DNA of 20,250 nucleotides from a virus, in IMG/VR virus record IMGVR_UViG_3300025840_000348, positions 1 through 20,250 of that record; one strand, given 5' to 3'. Position 1 is the stretch's first letter, and each line of letters opens with the position of its first letter. Made by a program: the position numbers and the translations under genes. Positions 1 to 8,440 of this stretch are shown here, in pieces. A model generated the notes under the pieces. That model saw only the letters and a program-made list of their open reading frames with translations. It had not been told where the DNA came from and searched no databases.

Positions 1-15
1 GACTCTACCTGCCAT
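1..15 (-). CDS. 5' end of a further leftward gene (partial)
   Basis: Only the first five codons (M-A-G-R-V) lie in the window. The start is supported by an exceptionally good ribosome-binding site, TTAGGAGAG, ending a few bases before the ATG on the minus strand. The gene follows the tail fibre by about 75 bases in the same direction, so it is probably another tail-fibre-associated or post-tail gene. The intervening minus-strand leader contains an AT-rich segment with TATAAT and GATAAATAT but no matching -35 box, so I do not call a promoter. Function cannot be told from five residues. Confidence 0.6.
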
Positions 16-89
16 ACTTCTCTCCTAAGGGAAATTCCTGTAACACTGAGGCATTACAAGCATTATATTATTTGTTTATATTTATCTGT

Positions 90-1616
90 TTAGCTCAAAT
101 CTTGTGCTGTAACAAACCTATAAGCGGGTCTATATGGATAAGTTAGATATATTCCACCGTCTTGTCCATCACCTGCTTGTACAAATGGGCCAGTAGTAGC
201 GTATCCATCACCTGGCTGAAGAGTTACTGTTGGTTCATAAGTACCTGGTTGAGGAGCACCTTTACCCAAATTAAAAGAGCCCCCGGTAGGATTACCGTCT
301 ACAAATGGTGAATTAGCATGGAAATAATAATAGTAATTTTCTTGGTCTGTGCCGCGTCTTATATTAAAGTTCCAAGATCTTGTTAGTGGAAGTCCTGGTC
401 TCCTTTCTGGTACTTCAGGTCCTTCTGCAATTTGTCTATTTTCATATCCATATGGACTGTTAGTATCACTGCCATAGCCGCCAAATGCACTACCGCCTTT
501 AGTACCGTTGCCATCATTAGCACCAGCAAATATAACATGTTCTTTAAAGTTATTTGGAAATGCAACATTAGAAGCATTGTACGCTAAATCTGTTTCATAT
601 GGTGAAAGAGATATGAATGCATAACCAGGCGTGCCATTACCACCACCGCCTCCATTGCCGCCATTAAACCCACCACCTGATGGGTTTAATGATCCATCAC
701 CGCCTCCTCTTGCTAGTCTACTTAATGATGCAGTTCCATTAAAAATAACAGTATTACTATCTCCGGCTCTAGTGCCCACTGTCATTGTGTATGTTCCTGC
801 AGAAACATTTGCTAAAGGATAACGTAAAAGACCAAGTTCACCTGCACCTGCGCCACCTCCGTAGCCTGAGTTGCTATATGATCTACCACCTGCACCAATA
901 ATTACTCCTTTGAAACACAATCCTTCATCCCAATAATTTTCTTGAGTTGTTGAGTATACATTACCTGTTGCATTTGCATTTACATAATATTGATTGTGCC
1001 AAATATTAGCATTGCCATCATAATTACCAAAGTTTGTTACTGTCAATGTAGAATTGCCATTTGATGTAAATTCATGTCTTTTACTAGCAATTAAATAGCC
1101 TTTGTTTATATCTGCATTGCTATATGCACTATCATCACTATCTGATTCTGCTAAAACATTGGCTACTACTTCTGTATCACCGCCACTTATTGTTATAGGT
1201 GTAACTTCATACAAAAATACAGTGTTAGAATTTGCTACTGTAACATTGCTATTAGGTCTTATCAATCTAAAATCAATTTCTTTGTGCCCACCACTGCTGG
1301 TAACAGTTTTTGTGATAGTAGCATTGCCGTTTGCATCTGTTGTGATATTTCCAGCTATAGTTGCATCAGTAAAATCACCTGTTACAACTCCTGTAAATTC
1401 ATAATCCATTGTGACATTTACAAAATTTGTATCTATATCATATGTTACTGTGGTAGCATCAAGCACTTCAAAATTATTTTGCCACGTACTACTGTTAGCA
1501 TGAGTAGTATTGCCGCTGAACACTAAATTTATAGTCACAGCAGTGTTGATAGGTATTCCTGGTCCATTACCTAACTGTACATTTTTGTTCTGAAACTTGC
1601 TACTACCTAAAGGCAT
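90..1616 (-). CDS. Glycine-rich tail fibre / adhesin protein
   Basis: A 508-residue protein, probably an external tail fibre or receptor-binding component. Residues 1-200 are Thr/Asn/Val-rich with a beta-sandwich character and no recognised enzyme motif. From about residue 237 there are glycine clusters (GAGG, GYGGGAGAGE), and residues 304-331 carry a dense Gly/Asn run including GGNGGGGGNG. The C-terminus (about 455-505) has more Gly-Asp/Gly-Gly motifs ending in an aromatic YLTYPYRPAYR. Glycine-rich blocks of this sort are known from phage adhesins such as T-even gp38 and many environmental tail fibres, where they form polyglycine II lattices that display receptor-binding loops. Assignment to that fold is inference. 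The start has a good AGGAG site 5 nt upstream. It lies directly downstream of a tail-fibre-assembly-like gene, which supports the role. It could instead be a short tail spike. Confidence 0.7.
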   Translation of the reverse strand: MPLGSSKFQNKNVQLGNGPGIPINTAVTINLVFSGNTTHANSSTWQNNFEVLDATTVTYDIDTNFVNVTMDYEFTGVVTGDFTDATIAGNITTDANGNATITKTVTSSGGHKEIDFRLIRPNSNVTVANSNTVFLYEVTPITISGGDTEVVANVLAESDSDDSAYSNADINKGYLIASKRHEFTSNGNSTLTVTNFGNYDGNANIWHNQYYVNANATGNVYSTTQENYWDEGLCFKGVIIGAGGRSYSNSGYGGGAGAGELGLLRYPLANVSAGTYTMTVGTRAGDSNTVIFNGTASLSRLARGGGDGSLNPSGGGFNGGNGGGGGNGTPGYAFISLSPYETDLAYNASNVAFPNNFKEHVIFAGANDGNGTKGGSAFGGYGSDTNSPYGYENRQIAEGPEVPERRPGLPLTRSWNFNIRRGTDQENYYYYFHANSPFVDGNPTGGSFNLGKGAPQPGTYEPTVTLQPGDGYATTGPFVQAGDGQDGGIYLTYPYRPAYRFVTAQDLS

Positions 1617-1627
1617 TTATTCTCCTA

Positions 1628-2047
1628 TTATTTTAAACTAGGCGTTGTTGGCCACACTACATCATCCCAACAATGACAACTGTCAATATCCATATCTCTG
1701 AGTGCTTGTCTGTATGTGGCCCATTGTGCTTTTAATTCTGCTGATAGTGGTGAGTCTGCGGCTTGTGTCCAATCACTTTTACTCAATCTATAGTTTCTCA
1801 TTGTTCTGCATTCTTCACAAAAAGGCACAGGTTGTATGCCTGGTTTGCTTTCTACCACATGTGGATCAACACTAACGTTCACGCGGAAGTTGTTAGGATT
1901 ATCCACTGCACCAATAACACTTTCAGGTTTACATGTCATGTTAAACCTTGCGTTTGCCGCACAATTTTGTTCTGCATGGCTCTGTTTTGTGTAATTTTTT
2001 ACACTGTAAATATAGCCAGTTTCACTGTTATAAAATACATATCTCAT
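1628..2047 (-). CDS. Tail fibre assembly-like protein (Phage_tail_APC-type C-terminus)
   Basis: A 139-residue protein. The C-terminal half (about 86-137) matches the pattern of phage tail assembly chaperones of the tail-fibre type: R-x-x-x-L-x-x-(S/T)DWTQ, a D-x-P-L motif, then WATYRQALRDM and a WP-x-x-P end. These proteins assist folding or attachment of tail fibres, and the next gene downstream is the fibre. Its ATG overlaps the stop of the J-like gene (TAATG), indicating translational coupling. Unusual for the domain, it has C77-x-x-C80 and C124-x-C126, a possible metal-binding set, plus two more N-terminal cysteines. The N-terminal 75 residues are not recognised. Confidence is good for the C-terminal domain and moderate for the exact role. 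Confidence 0.7.
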   Translation of the reverse strand: MRYVFYNSETGYIYSVKNYTKQSHAEQNCAANARFNMTCKPESVIGAVDNPNNFRVNVSVDPHVVESKPGIQPVPFCEECRTMRNYRLSKSDWTQAADSPLSAELKAQWATYRQALRDMDIDSCHCWDDVVWPTTPSLK

Positions 2048-4701
2048 TATCTTAAATCTCTATATCCATCACCTTTGTTGTTTCTGATCAAGTCACCTTT
2101 AAATTTAAAACCTCTTTGTCCTGTGCCTGTTTGATCCAAACTGGTGTTACCATATGGTTGTATGGTGATATTTGCTGGCAAATATTTTTTACCAGTTGTG
2201 ACCACGTTTGCCTCTGTAGCGGCTGCGTTGCCTCTGTCTGGTGAAATTTCAAGACTGAAGTTATCTGATAACACTGGCGGTATAGCAGTGTCAAATGATG
2301 CTATAATACCTTCACCAAACTGGTTATCATACACAATGAGTCCTGTGGGTTCTAAGTTGGCTTCATGCACTTCTTGATATGCAACATTGTTACCCACTTG
2401 GAATGCTAAAGTTGCACCGTTTGTAACATTCAAACTACCAAAAGGCACCACTGAATTCAATGTGGTGTATTCACCATAGTCAATACCACCTAGTGGTATC
2501 ACTGTTGCTGGTTCAAATATACTGTTAGCACCTGTGATCAATTCTGTTCCTGTTGGATCACCCGCGGCGTATACCATTGTGGTGTTAGCGGCTGGGTTTT
2601 CATCCACTTGCAGTGCAACACCAATATCTAATATGTCTTTGTTTGAAATATATCCAGTGTTTTGAGATATATTGATATTTGGAATAGTGGTTGTTTCTGT
2701 TTTCCAATTACCGCCGTTACCTACACCAAATATGCCCAATTCAACGTTGAAACTAGGCAGTTGAGGTCCACCTGGAACTCTAGGATCAACAGGTGGAAGT
2801 GGAGGAACCGGTATGGTCACATTTGTGTTTGTTTCTGGTTCAAATGTGCCACCTCCATGTGGTGGTATTGTGAAACAGGTATTTCCTCCTTGTCCAAAAG
2901 GTGTTACATAACCCAAATCAATACAGATATGTTCAACACCTGGTATGTTTGGTGTGGTAATTGGAATTGTGATAGTGGGATCTGTAGGATCTGTATTATC
3001 TATGCCGGGTATGTTGATGTTTGCCCAATCAATATTGCCATAATCTACATTTCCAACAATGTTACCATTGCCTGGATCATATATGTTTGCATTTGCGTTA
3101 CCAGGATCTGTGATAATGATATTGCCTGGTATGTCAATGATTGCATTACCCCAAATACCTGTCCACCATCCTGGAATACCTGGTAATCCAATAGCACTTT
3201 TTGCTTGTATGGTATTGTGTTCATATACTGAATCTGCATATTCCATCAACACCACTTTGGTTTTAAGCATTCCTTCTGGTGTTTCCATTTCAGCAATTCT
3301 CATGCAACGGAATAATTTTTCATTATAACCATATAAACTGTTTGTGACTTTTACCACATCACCTACATCTACCTGTAATGCTTCATATGATGCATCAAAT
3401 TCCAACATTGTGCTGATTCTACTTTGACGCAAATCAATGTTTGCTAAATTATGTACTCTGGTGTTGTCATTTACTAATTCAAATCTTGTTTGCAGAGGAT
3501 TATCAGGCTCATTTGGGTTTCTATCACCTGCAGGTGTGCTTACTATAACAATGTCTGTTTGGTCTTGGTTATCCAGTCTAGGATATTCTGCTTCAATGCT
3601 GTTGTACATTGAATATAATTCTGTTGAACTGATTGATATTTTGCTCAATATGTTGTCATCATTGAACACAAAAGCATTTGCTTTTTCTGCTAAGGTTTCT
3701 GCTCTGTTTGGCACAACCTTGAATTTACCTGACTTGTTGTCATATGTAAAGAAAGTAGCACTACTTTGACAAATTCTGTCTATGTTTGTTTTTACATCTT
3801 GATATGTTGATATCATACCATCAATTTGCCATCTGCTGTGATATGCTGTGACATTTGATGTATTGATATAATCAACATTACCATAAGTGCCATTGATATT
3901 ACAGTAATCATACATGTCATCAAATGAACTTATCACTAAATCAGTGTTTGCAAGTCCTGCACCATATCTATCATTTTGCAAATAATCTAACAACACGTTA
4001 CTTGGTTCATGTAGTGTGTTTTCAATATCAAAAGTGAGTGTGCCTAATTGTGTTAAACCGTTTTCTGGATCATAGTCCATTTCAAATACTGCATACACTA
4101 GGTCTTCATAATTTGTTGTTGCACTAATTGTTGACAACAATGTTTGTGCCGCTACTGGTGTTCCTGTTGTAGGAAATATTTGGTTTGCATCACTTTGTGC
4201 GTTACCTGCATACACTCTCATACGCATTTTGCCATTTACTCTGGTTGATGATGTGGCATTTGGGTCTGTGATTGATATAACACTTGCACCACTAAAGTTC
4301 AGTGTGGCATCACCTCTTTTTACACTGCGTAATGTGTATGATCCTGAATCTGTTTTTTCACCTATAACCATCACATATATCATGGTGTTGTTTTGATTGG
4401 TGATACCTGCATCAACCATGATGGCACCTGTGTTTACTCTACCATAAAACACTGGTATTCTGTTGTCTGTGCTAGGTGCTAACTGAACTTTAACACCTGG
4501 ATCTTTTGCTTGTTGTACACCTGGTGGTTTGAATAATCCTGATGCTTTTGCTGTTGCAACTGCTAAACCAGCCGCTAATAAACTGGTACCTATACCAATT
4601 GCACCACTAAAAGTCATTGCCGCGGCAAATGTTGCGCCAAATCCTGCACCAAAACCTAATGCTGTTACTATTGCACTTGCTATTGCTGTAAAAACTGCCA
4701 T
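2047..4701 (-). CDS. Tail tip / central hub protein (lambda J-like)
   Basis: An 884-residue tail-tip protein, the largest in the window. Residues 1-60 are a Gly/Ala-rich hydrophobic stretch, as often seen at the start of phage tail-tip proteins and in lambda gpI. Residues 65-500 contain the hub-like region: VKVQLAPSTDNRIPVFYGRV near the start and, late in the block, FELVNDNTRVHNLANIDLRQ-type sequence with QVDVGDVVKV, typical of Phage-tail_3/J family baseplate-like domains. Residues about 500-650 are low complexity, rich in Pro, Gly and Asn (repeated PGN, PGI, DPGN), probably a flexible linker. The last 235 residues look beta-rich and may be the receptor-proximal end. In siphophages this protein caps the tail tube, contacts the host surface and opens on infection. 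Start: GAGGG 7 nt upstream, and the ATG follows the GNAT stop codon directly. Confidence 0.8.
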   Translation of the reverse strand: MAVFTAIASAIVTALGFGAGFGATFAAAMTFSGAIGIGTSLLAAGLAVATAKASGLFKPPGVQQAKDPGVKVQLAPSTDNRIPVFYGRVNTGAIMVDAGITNQNNTMIYVMVIGEKTDSGSYTLRSVKRGDATLNFSGASVISITDPNATSSTRVNGKMRMRVYAGNAQSDANQIFPTTGTPVAAQTLLSTISATTNYEDLVYAVFEMDYDPENGLTQLGTLTFDIENTLHEPSNVLLDYLQNDRYGAGLANTDLVISSFDDMYDYCNINGTYGNVDYINTSNVTAYHSRWQIDGMISTYQDVKTNIDRICQSSATFFTYDNKSGKFKVVPNRAETLAEKANAFVFNDDNILSKISISSTELYSMYNSIEAEYPRLDNQDQTDIVIVSTPAGDRNPNEPDNPLQTRFELVNDNTRVHNLANIDLRQSRISTMLEFDASYEALQVDVGDVVKVTNSLYGYNEKLFRCMRIAEMETPEGMLKTKVVLMEYADSVYEHNTIQAKSAIGLPGIPGWWTGIWGNAIIDIPGNIIITDPGNANANIYDPGNGNIVGNVDYGNIDWANINIPGIDNTDPTDPTITIPITTPNIPGVEHICIDLGYVTPFGQGGNTCFTIPPHGGGTFEPETNTNVTIPVPPLPPVDPRVPGGPQLPSFNVELGIFGVGNGGNWKTETTTIPNINISQNTGYISNKDILDIGVALQVDENPAANTTMVYAAGDPTGTELITGANSIFEPATVIPLGGIDYGEYTTLNSVVPFGSLNVTNGATLAFQVGNNVAYQEVHEANLEPTGLIVYDNQFGEGIIASFDTAIPPVLSDNFSLEISPDRGNAAATEANVVTTGKKYLPANITIQPYGNTSLDQTGTGQRGFKFKGDLIRNNKGDGYRDLR

Positions 4702-5157
4702 CTACACACCCTCATACACATAATTTGTTTCAATTGGACGCCATCCACGTTTTTTCAAGTTAAAATCTGGTGAAATTTCCATGTTTGTGAGCGTAAAAGT
4801 GTCAATTATGTTTTTTTCTACCATTTTTTCACCACATTTAACATATTCTTTGAGCAATCTATAACCTAAACTGCTACCTCTGTGTTCTGGTTCTACCCAC
4901 CAAGCAATTTCTTTCATTGCTTTGACATTTGGTAACCAAACATCTGGTGCTATTCCTGCAATCAACATGCCTTGAATCTCACCTTTGATCTCTCCTACCA
5001 ATATTACACCTTGTTGTATAAATTGGCATAACAATCTTCTCACATACTGATCATTGTATTGTGGATTATGTTGTGCAGAAAATGGTGATGAATTGGCAAA
5101 ATTTATCATCATCTCCATTATTCTGTCAAAATCTTGTATTGTTGCTGTTCTAATCAT
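4702..5157 (-). CDS. GNAT-family N-acetyltransferase
   Basis: A 151-residue GNAT, expected to transfer an acetyl group from acetyl-CoA to an amine. It begins MIRTATIQDFDRIMEMM, the usual first strand and helix of the fold. The acetyl-CoA-binding motif A is AWWVEPEHRGSSLGYRLL (about residues 85-102), an RGSxxG version common in phage GNATs rather than the textbook RxxGxG. A downstream GW-x-P segment corresponds to the last strands. The open frame runs 70 codons further upstream, but that part lies wholly over the 3' end of the preceding tail gene. The ATG at 5157 follows that gene's TAG by one base, so I chose it. There is no clear Shine-Dalgarno site, so coupling is likely. The substrate is unknown. 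Its place between two tail-tip genes suggests modification of a tail or host-surface component. Confidence 0.8.
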   Translation of the reverse strand: MIRTATIQDFDRIMEMMINFANSSPFSAQHNPQYNDQYVRRLLCQFIQQGVILVGEIKGEIQGMLIAGIAPDVWLPNVKAMKEIAWWVEPEHRGSSLGYRLLKEYVKCGEKMVEKNIIDTFTLTNMEISPDFNLKKRGWRPIETNYVYEGV

Positions 5158-5158
5158 A

Positions 5159-5830
5159 CTATCTAAACTGGAAGTTTCTACCAAAGTCTCTGCCTGGGCC
5201 TCCGCCTCCGCCTGGACCACGGCCGCCACCACCTCCATATCCAGAGCCTCCAGTGTATTCTCTACCAAAGTCAAACTGTACGTTCTGTAATTCTGGAACT
5301 CTGTAAAATGTTTGATCTCCAGGATAGAATTTATCTCTGTCTGTGGGAGCAGTTCTTTGTCCTGCAATCTTGTTTTCTAAAATGGTGTTTATGCTGGCAC
5401 AACTCACTGCTATACTGTTTGTGAGTTCACCATCTAGAATGTTTTCTGTTTCTTCTACTGTGAAATTTGTTATTATACCACTAAATCTTTGAAACACATT
5501 AGCACTATCTACACTGTAATCATCATTGAAAAATGCTCTATAAACTGTGACCTCTCCACCTTTGATTGGTGAATTTAATACTTCTGCCATGTAATCTTCA
5601 TTGCTTGGTATTCCACTTAATCCAATTGTGATATCACCATTTGTGGTTTTGATATCTTCTGTGAAATCACTTATTTGCAAAAATGCACCCAGTTCAGTGT
5701 AACTGTTTGAGTTATATGTTATTGGTTTCCATGCACTGCTCAAATAATAAACATTTGCATCCAATGTTAAATCAATCAGCAAACAATGTTTTACTTCAGG
5801 AAGTGTTACTGGTGTGATTGTGGTTGCCAT
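5159..5830 (-). CDS. Tail hub protein, DUF2163-like, with Gly/Arg-rich C-terminus
   Basis: A 223-residue tail-tip protein. Residues 1-185 carry features of the DUF2163/gp13-type tail hub proteins known from gene transfer agents and many marine phages: LPEVKHCLLIDLTL near the start, a beta-strand-rich core (ITIGLSGIP, FQRFSGII) and the GQRTAPTDRDKFYPGDQTF segment at 158-175, where the family has a conserved T-x-x-D-x-x-F-x-PGD-like motif. Residues 190-218 form an unusual tail almost entirely of Gly, Arg and Pro with alternating Phe. It sits between the distal-tail-like gene and the GNAT, and its ATG overlaps the upstream stop (TAATG). The family assignment is from memory of its motifs and the position, not a search. 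Confidence 0.65.
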   Translation of the reverse strand: MATTITPVTLPEVKHCLLIDLTLDANVYYLSSAWKPITYNSNSYTELGAFLQISDFTEDIKTTNGDITIGLSGIPSNEDYMAEVLNSPIKGGEVTVYRAFFNDDYSVDSANVFQRFSGIITNFTVEETENILDGELTNSIAVSCASINTILENKIAGQRTAPTDRDKFYPGDQTFYRVPELQNVQFDFGREYTGGSGYGGGGGRGPGGGGGPGRDFGRNFQFR

Positions 5831-6465
5831 TAAGTGATAACCTCTACTAATTCTACATCACTGTCTAACACAAATCTATCATGGGGTATGATTGTGTAAG
5901 TGGGTTTATTGGTCATTTTAACATACCATGACACATTAGATCCTAACAACACATTTTTACCTGCAGGTGTATATCCTGATTGATCAATAAAGTTTCTGTG
6001 TATTGGCACAGTGATTGAAGTTGCATTCCAAGTAACGTCTGCTGTTACTTGATAAGGATATCTATAACCTGTTGCTGGTTGTATGAAGTCACCTTTTTTG
6101 AGTGCTACACCTGATCCAGTTGCACTGATTGTGTTTAACACTATGTTGCCGTTGCTGGCACTTGTGATAGTTGGTGAACCACCTAGTGTGCCTTGCAATG
6201 CTGTGATATAACTTAATCCTGTGTTTGTTGATCCAATATCTACATTTTCTTCTGTGGTGATATCTAAACTGTCTAATTCTTCTAACACTGCTCTGTTATC
6301 ACTGTAACTGTATCCTGCATTTACACCCACAATGAATCTATATGGTCTATTACTGGTAACTTCTGCAGTCAACAATTTACCACTTCTTGAAATTGTTTGG
6401 CTTGCAAGTTTTTTCTTATCTACTGTGATAAAACTTGCTCTATCTATGATTGTTTGTATTCCCAT
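5830..6465 (-). CDS. Probable distal tail protein
   Basis: A 211-residue protein directly downstream of the tape measure gene, the position of distal tail (Dit-like) proteins in siphophage and GTA operons. It is predicted mostly beta: repeated Thr/Ser/Val strands, a central YRYPYQVTADVTWNATSITV segment and a C-terminal DRFVLDSDVELVEV. I recognise no catalytic motif. The start overlaps the tape-measure stop by one base (TAATG) and has GGAGG upstream, inside the tape-measure coding end. The role as an adaptor ring between tail tube and tip is inferred from position and size. Sequence similarity alone did not identify it. Confidence 0.5.
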   Translation of the reverse strand: MGIQTIIDRASFITVDKKKLASQTISRSGKLLTAEVTSNRPYRFIVGVNAGYSYSDNRAVLEELDSLDITTEENVDIGSTNTGLSYITALQGTLGGSPTITSASNGNIVLNTISATGSGVALKKGDFIQPATGYRYPYQVTADVTWNATSITVPIHRNFIDQSGYTPAGKNVLLGSNVSWYVKMTNKPTYTIIPHDRFVLDSDVELVEVIT

Positions 6466-8435
6466 TATGCTGGCATCCTCCTTTGTCCTACTCTAGTAAC
6501 ATTGTATATAAATTCTGGATCTTGTGCTACTAATTGTTTGAAACTGTAAGCGTCTACAGCATTGATGTTGTATGTAACTGCTTGTCCACCTCCACCGCCT
6601 AACATTGATAGACTGTCTTCATGTGAACTAACTGTTGCTGGCCCCCGTACTAATTCTGGGCCGCCTTCCCCGGTTATGGCAAATCTTCCACTTGGAATAT
6701 ATCCACCTGTTGCTTTACCTCCAGAAAATAAACTGCCAAACAATCCACCGCCAGCGCCACCGCCTCCAAACATGCTGAAGAATCCACTAACAACTCTCAT
6801 TGTTTGGAATTTGATAATTTCTGCTAACAGTGATTTAAATAAATCTTTGAAACTGAGTTTGCCTGTTTCCACAAAGCTCATTATGGCATCTGTGATACCA
6901 TCAGTGAATGTGTTGAATATGTTTTCTCCATATGCCGCGGCGTCTTGTGCATTGGTTTGGAATTCCTCAAATGCTCTAGCCCAGCCAGCACTGAATGTGT
7001 TAGAACCTTCTGTGCCATCACCATCACCATCTTTTTTAGGATCTAATTTATTTAACTGTGTTCCATATTCTGCTAAAAACTTTTCTACTGCGGCTCTAGC
7101 ATTGTCTAATGCGTTGCCTACTGCACCCGTCATTCCTTGTTCTGTGAATGTGCTGGTTAGTCCTATAGCATCAAAAAGTTTATCACTTAGTTCACCTAGT
7201 TTTTCTTTGGCCTCATCTATGTCAATTCTACCAAATGTGACTTTTTCTGCTAAATCAATATCATCTAGACCTGGTATTTTGTTGTATGCTTCTATCAGTG
7301 TGTTGATAGCATCAACACCTTTGTTTACCATCCATTCAAAAGCACCAATAATTTTATTGATTAAACCTAACACAATGTCAACACTTTGTGTAATGGCTAA
7401 AATAATCAATTTGCCTTTAGTGCCTAAGAATAAAAATCCTATGATACCTATTGCTTTTAATTCTGCTGGTAAACCATCTAAAAATCCTATGAGGTTCTTA
7501 AGACCCGTTAAGGCAATGCTGAATACAGGAGCAAGAGCATCATAAATTGCGGCTCCTGCCAATAATGCATTACTGATAACTTTGAATATGCTGTCAGCAA
7601 GTCCATCAAAGAAATCATTTAAACTGTCATCTGAAACTAATTTGGTAATTTCTTCTACAAATGACCCAAAGCCAATTGCCAGTACTTTGAAAAATCTACC
7701 AAAACCTGCTTGGAATAATGAGTCTCTGAGGTCATCAGTGGCATCACCTAAGTTGTTTAGTATTTGGTTGAGGTTTTGTGCTCTTGCTAAACTGGCACCA
7801 CCAAATTGTTCTTCTAAACCCTCAGTTAGTGCGGCAATAATCTGTCTAGCACCTTCTGCTGTTTTACCTACTTCTGATATTTCTAATCTGGTTAAACCTA
7901 ATTTTTCTTCTAGGATAGCAAATACAGGAATACCTCTGTCTGCTAGTCTGTTTAATTCTTCTAAGCCTAAACCACCTGCTGTTGTTCTAGCAACCAAATC
8001 AATCATTGACTGGAAAGCACCCAGTTCATCTGTGGTCACAGATGCCGCATCAGCAAATGTTCTTAATAATTTTTCTGTGGGTTCTACACCAGCGGCTTTT
8101 AACTGTACAAAGTTTTTGGTAAGTTGTTGCACACTGAATTGTGTTGTTTTGGCAAACTTTTTGACTCTGTCAAATGCGGCTGAGCCTTCTTCTATACTGC
8201 CAAATACTGCATTCAGTGAACTACGCAAGTCTTCAAAACTTGCACCTGTTTGAGCAATACTTTGCAAGCCTCTGACAGCACCTACAATACCACCTGCGGC
8301 GGCAGCCAGTTTTAAGAAACTGCCTGATACTGAATCTGCACCTTTGCCTAGACCTGCTAAACCTGTTTTTAATTCTTTGAGACCTCTGTTAGCACTACTG
8401 CTGTTAAGATCTACACTGATATTGACATCTGCCAT
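6465..8435 (-). CDS. Tail tape measure protein
   Basis: A 656-residue tape measure protein, which sets tail length and is ejected with the DNA. Residues 1-230 match the tape-measure N-terminal domain: SVDLNSSSANRGLKELKTGL, GASFEDLRSSLNAVFGS, KFAKTTQFSVQQLTKNFVQLK and RTTAGGLGLEELNRLADRGI. Residues about 290-365 hold hydrophobic segments that could span or perturb the host membrane. Residues about 545-590 are Gly-rich and end in the hallmark GGYIPSGRFAITGEGGPELV, a variant of the aGG-GE-GPEL motif near the C-terminus of many lambda-type tape measures. With the rough rule of 1.5 angstrom per residue the tail would be near 100 nm, a short to medium siphovirus tail (inference). It follows the G/GT chaperone genes, the usual order. 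Confidence 0.93.
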   Translation of the reverse strand: MADVNISVDLNSSSANRGLKELKTGLAGLGKGADSVSGSFLKLAAAAGGIVGAVRGLQSIAQTGASFEDLRSSLNAVFGSIEEGSAAFDRVKKFAKTTQFSVQQLTKNFVQLKAAGVEPTEKLLRTFADAASVTTDELGAFQSMIDLVARTTAGGLGLEELNRLADRGIPVFAILEEKLGLTRLEISEVGKTAEGARQIIAALTEGLEEQFGGASLARAQNLNQILNNLGDATDDLRDSLFQAGFGRFFKVLAIGFGSFVEEITKLVSDDSLNDFFDGLADSIFKVISNALLAGAAIYDALAPVFSIALTGLKNLIGFLDGLPAELKAIGIIGFLFLGTKGKLIILAITQSVDIVLGLINKIIGAFEWMVNKGVDAINTLIEAYNKIPGLDDIDLAEKVTFGRIDIDEAKEKLGELSDKLFDAIGLTSTFTEQGMTGAVGNALDNARAAVEKFLAEYGTQLNKLDPKKDGDGDGTEGSNTFSAGWARAFEEFQTNAQDAAAYGENIFNTFTDGITDAIMSFVETGKLSFKDLFKSLLAEIIKFQTMRVVSGFFSMFGGGGAGGGLFGSLFSGGKATGGYIPSGRFAITGEGGPELVRGPATVSSHEDSLSMLGGGGGQAVTYNINAVDAYSFKQLVAQDPEFIYNVTRVGQRRMPA

Positions 8436-8440
8436 ACGTT

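Noticed and set aside
5158-5367. 70-codon upstream extension of the GNAT gene
   Set aside because: It lies entirely over the end of the DUF2163-like gene and encodes an Ala/Glu repeat that is only the Gly-rich region read in another frame. The GNAT fold starts at the ATG at 5157.
6562-7545. 327-codon open frame on the + strand opposite the tape measure gene
   Set aside because: It is rich in Ser, Pro and Leu without domain pattern, has no ribosome site, and lies antisense to a clear tape measure gene. Codon bias of the real gene explains the missing stops.
7582-8253. 223-codon open frame on the + strand, also opposite the tape measure gene
   Set aside because: Same reasoning: low-complexity Ser/Leu/Lys content, no initiation signal and no recognisable domain.
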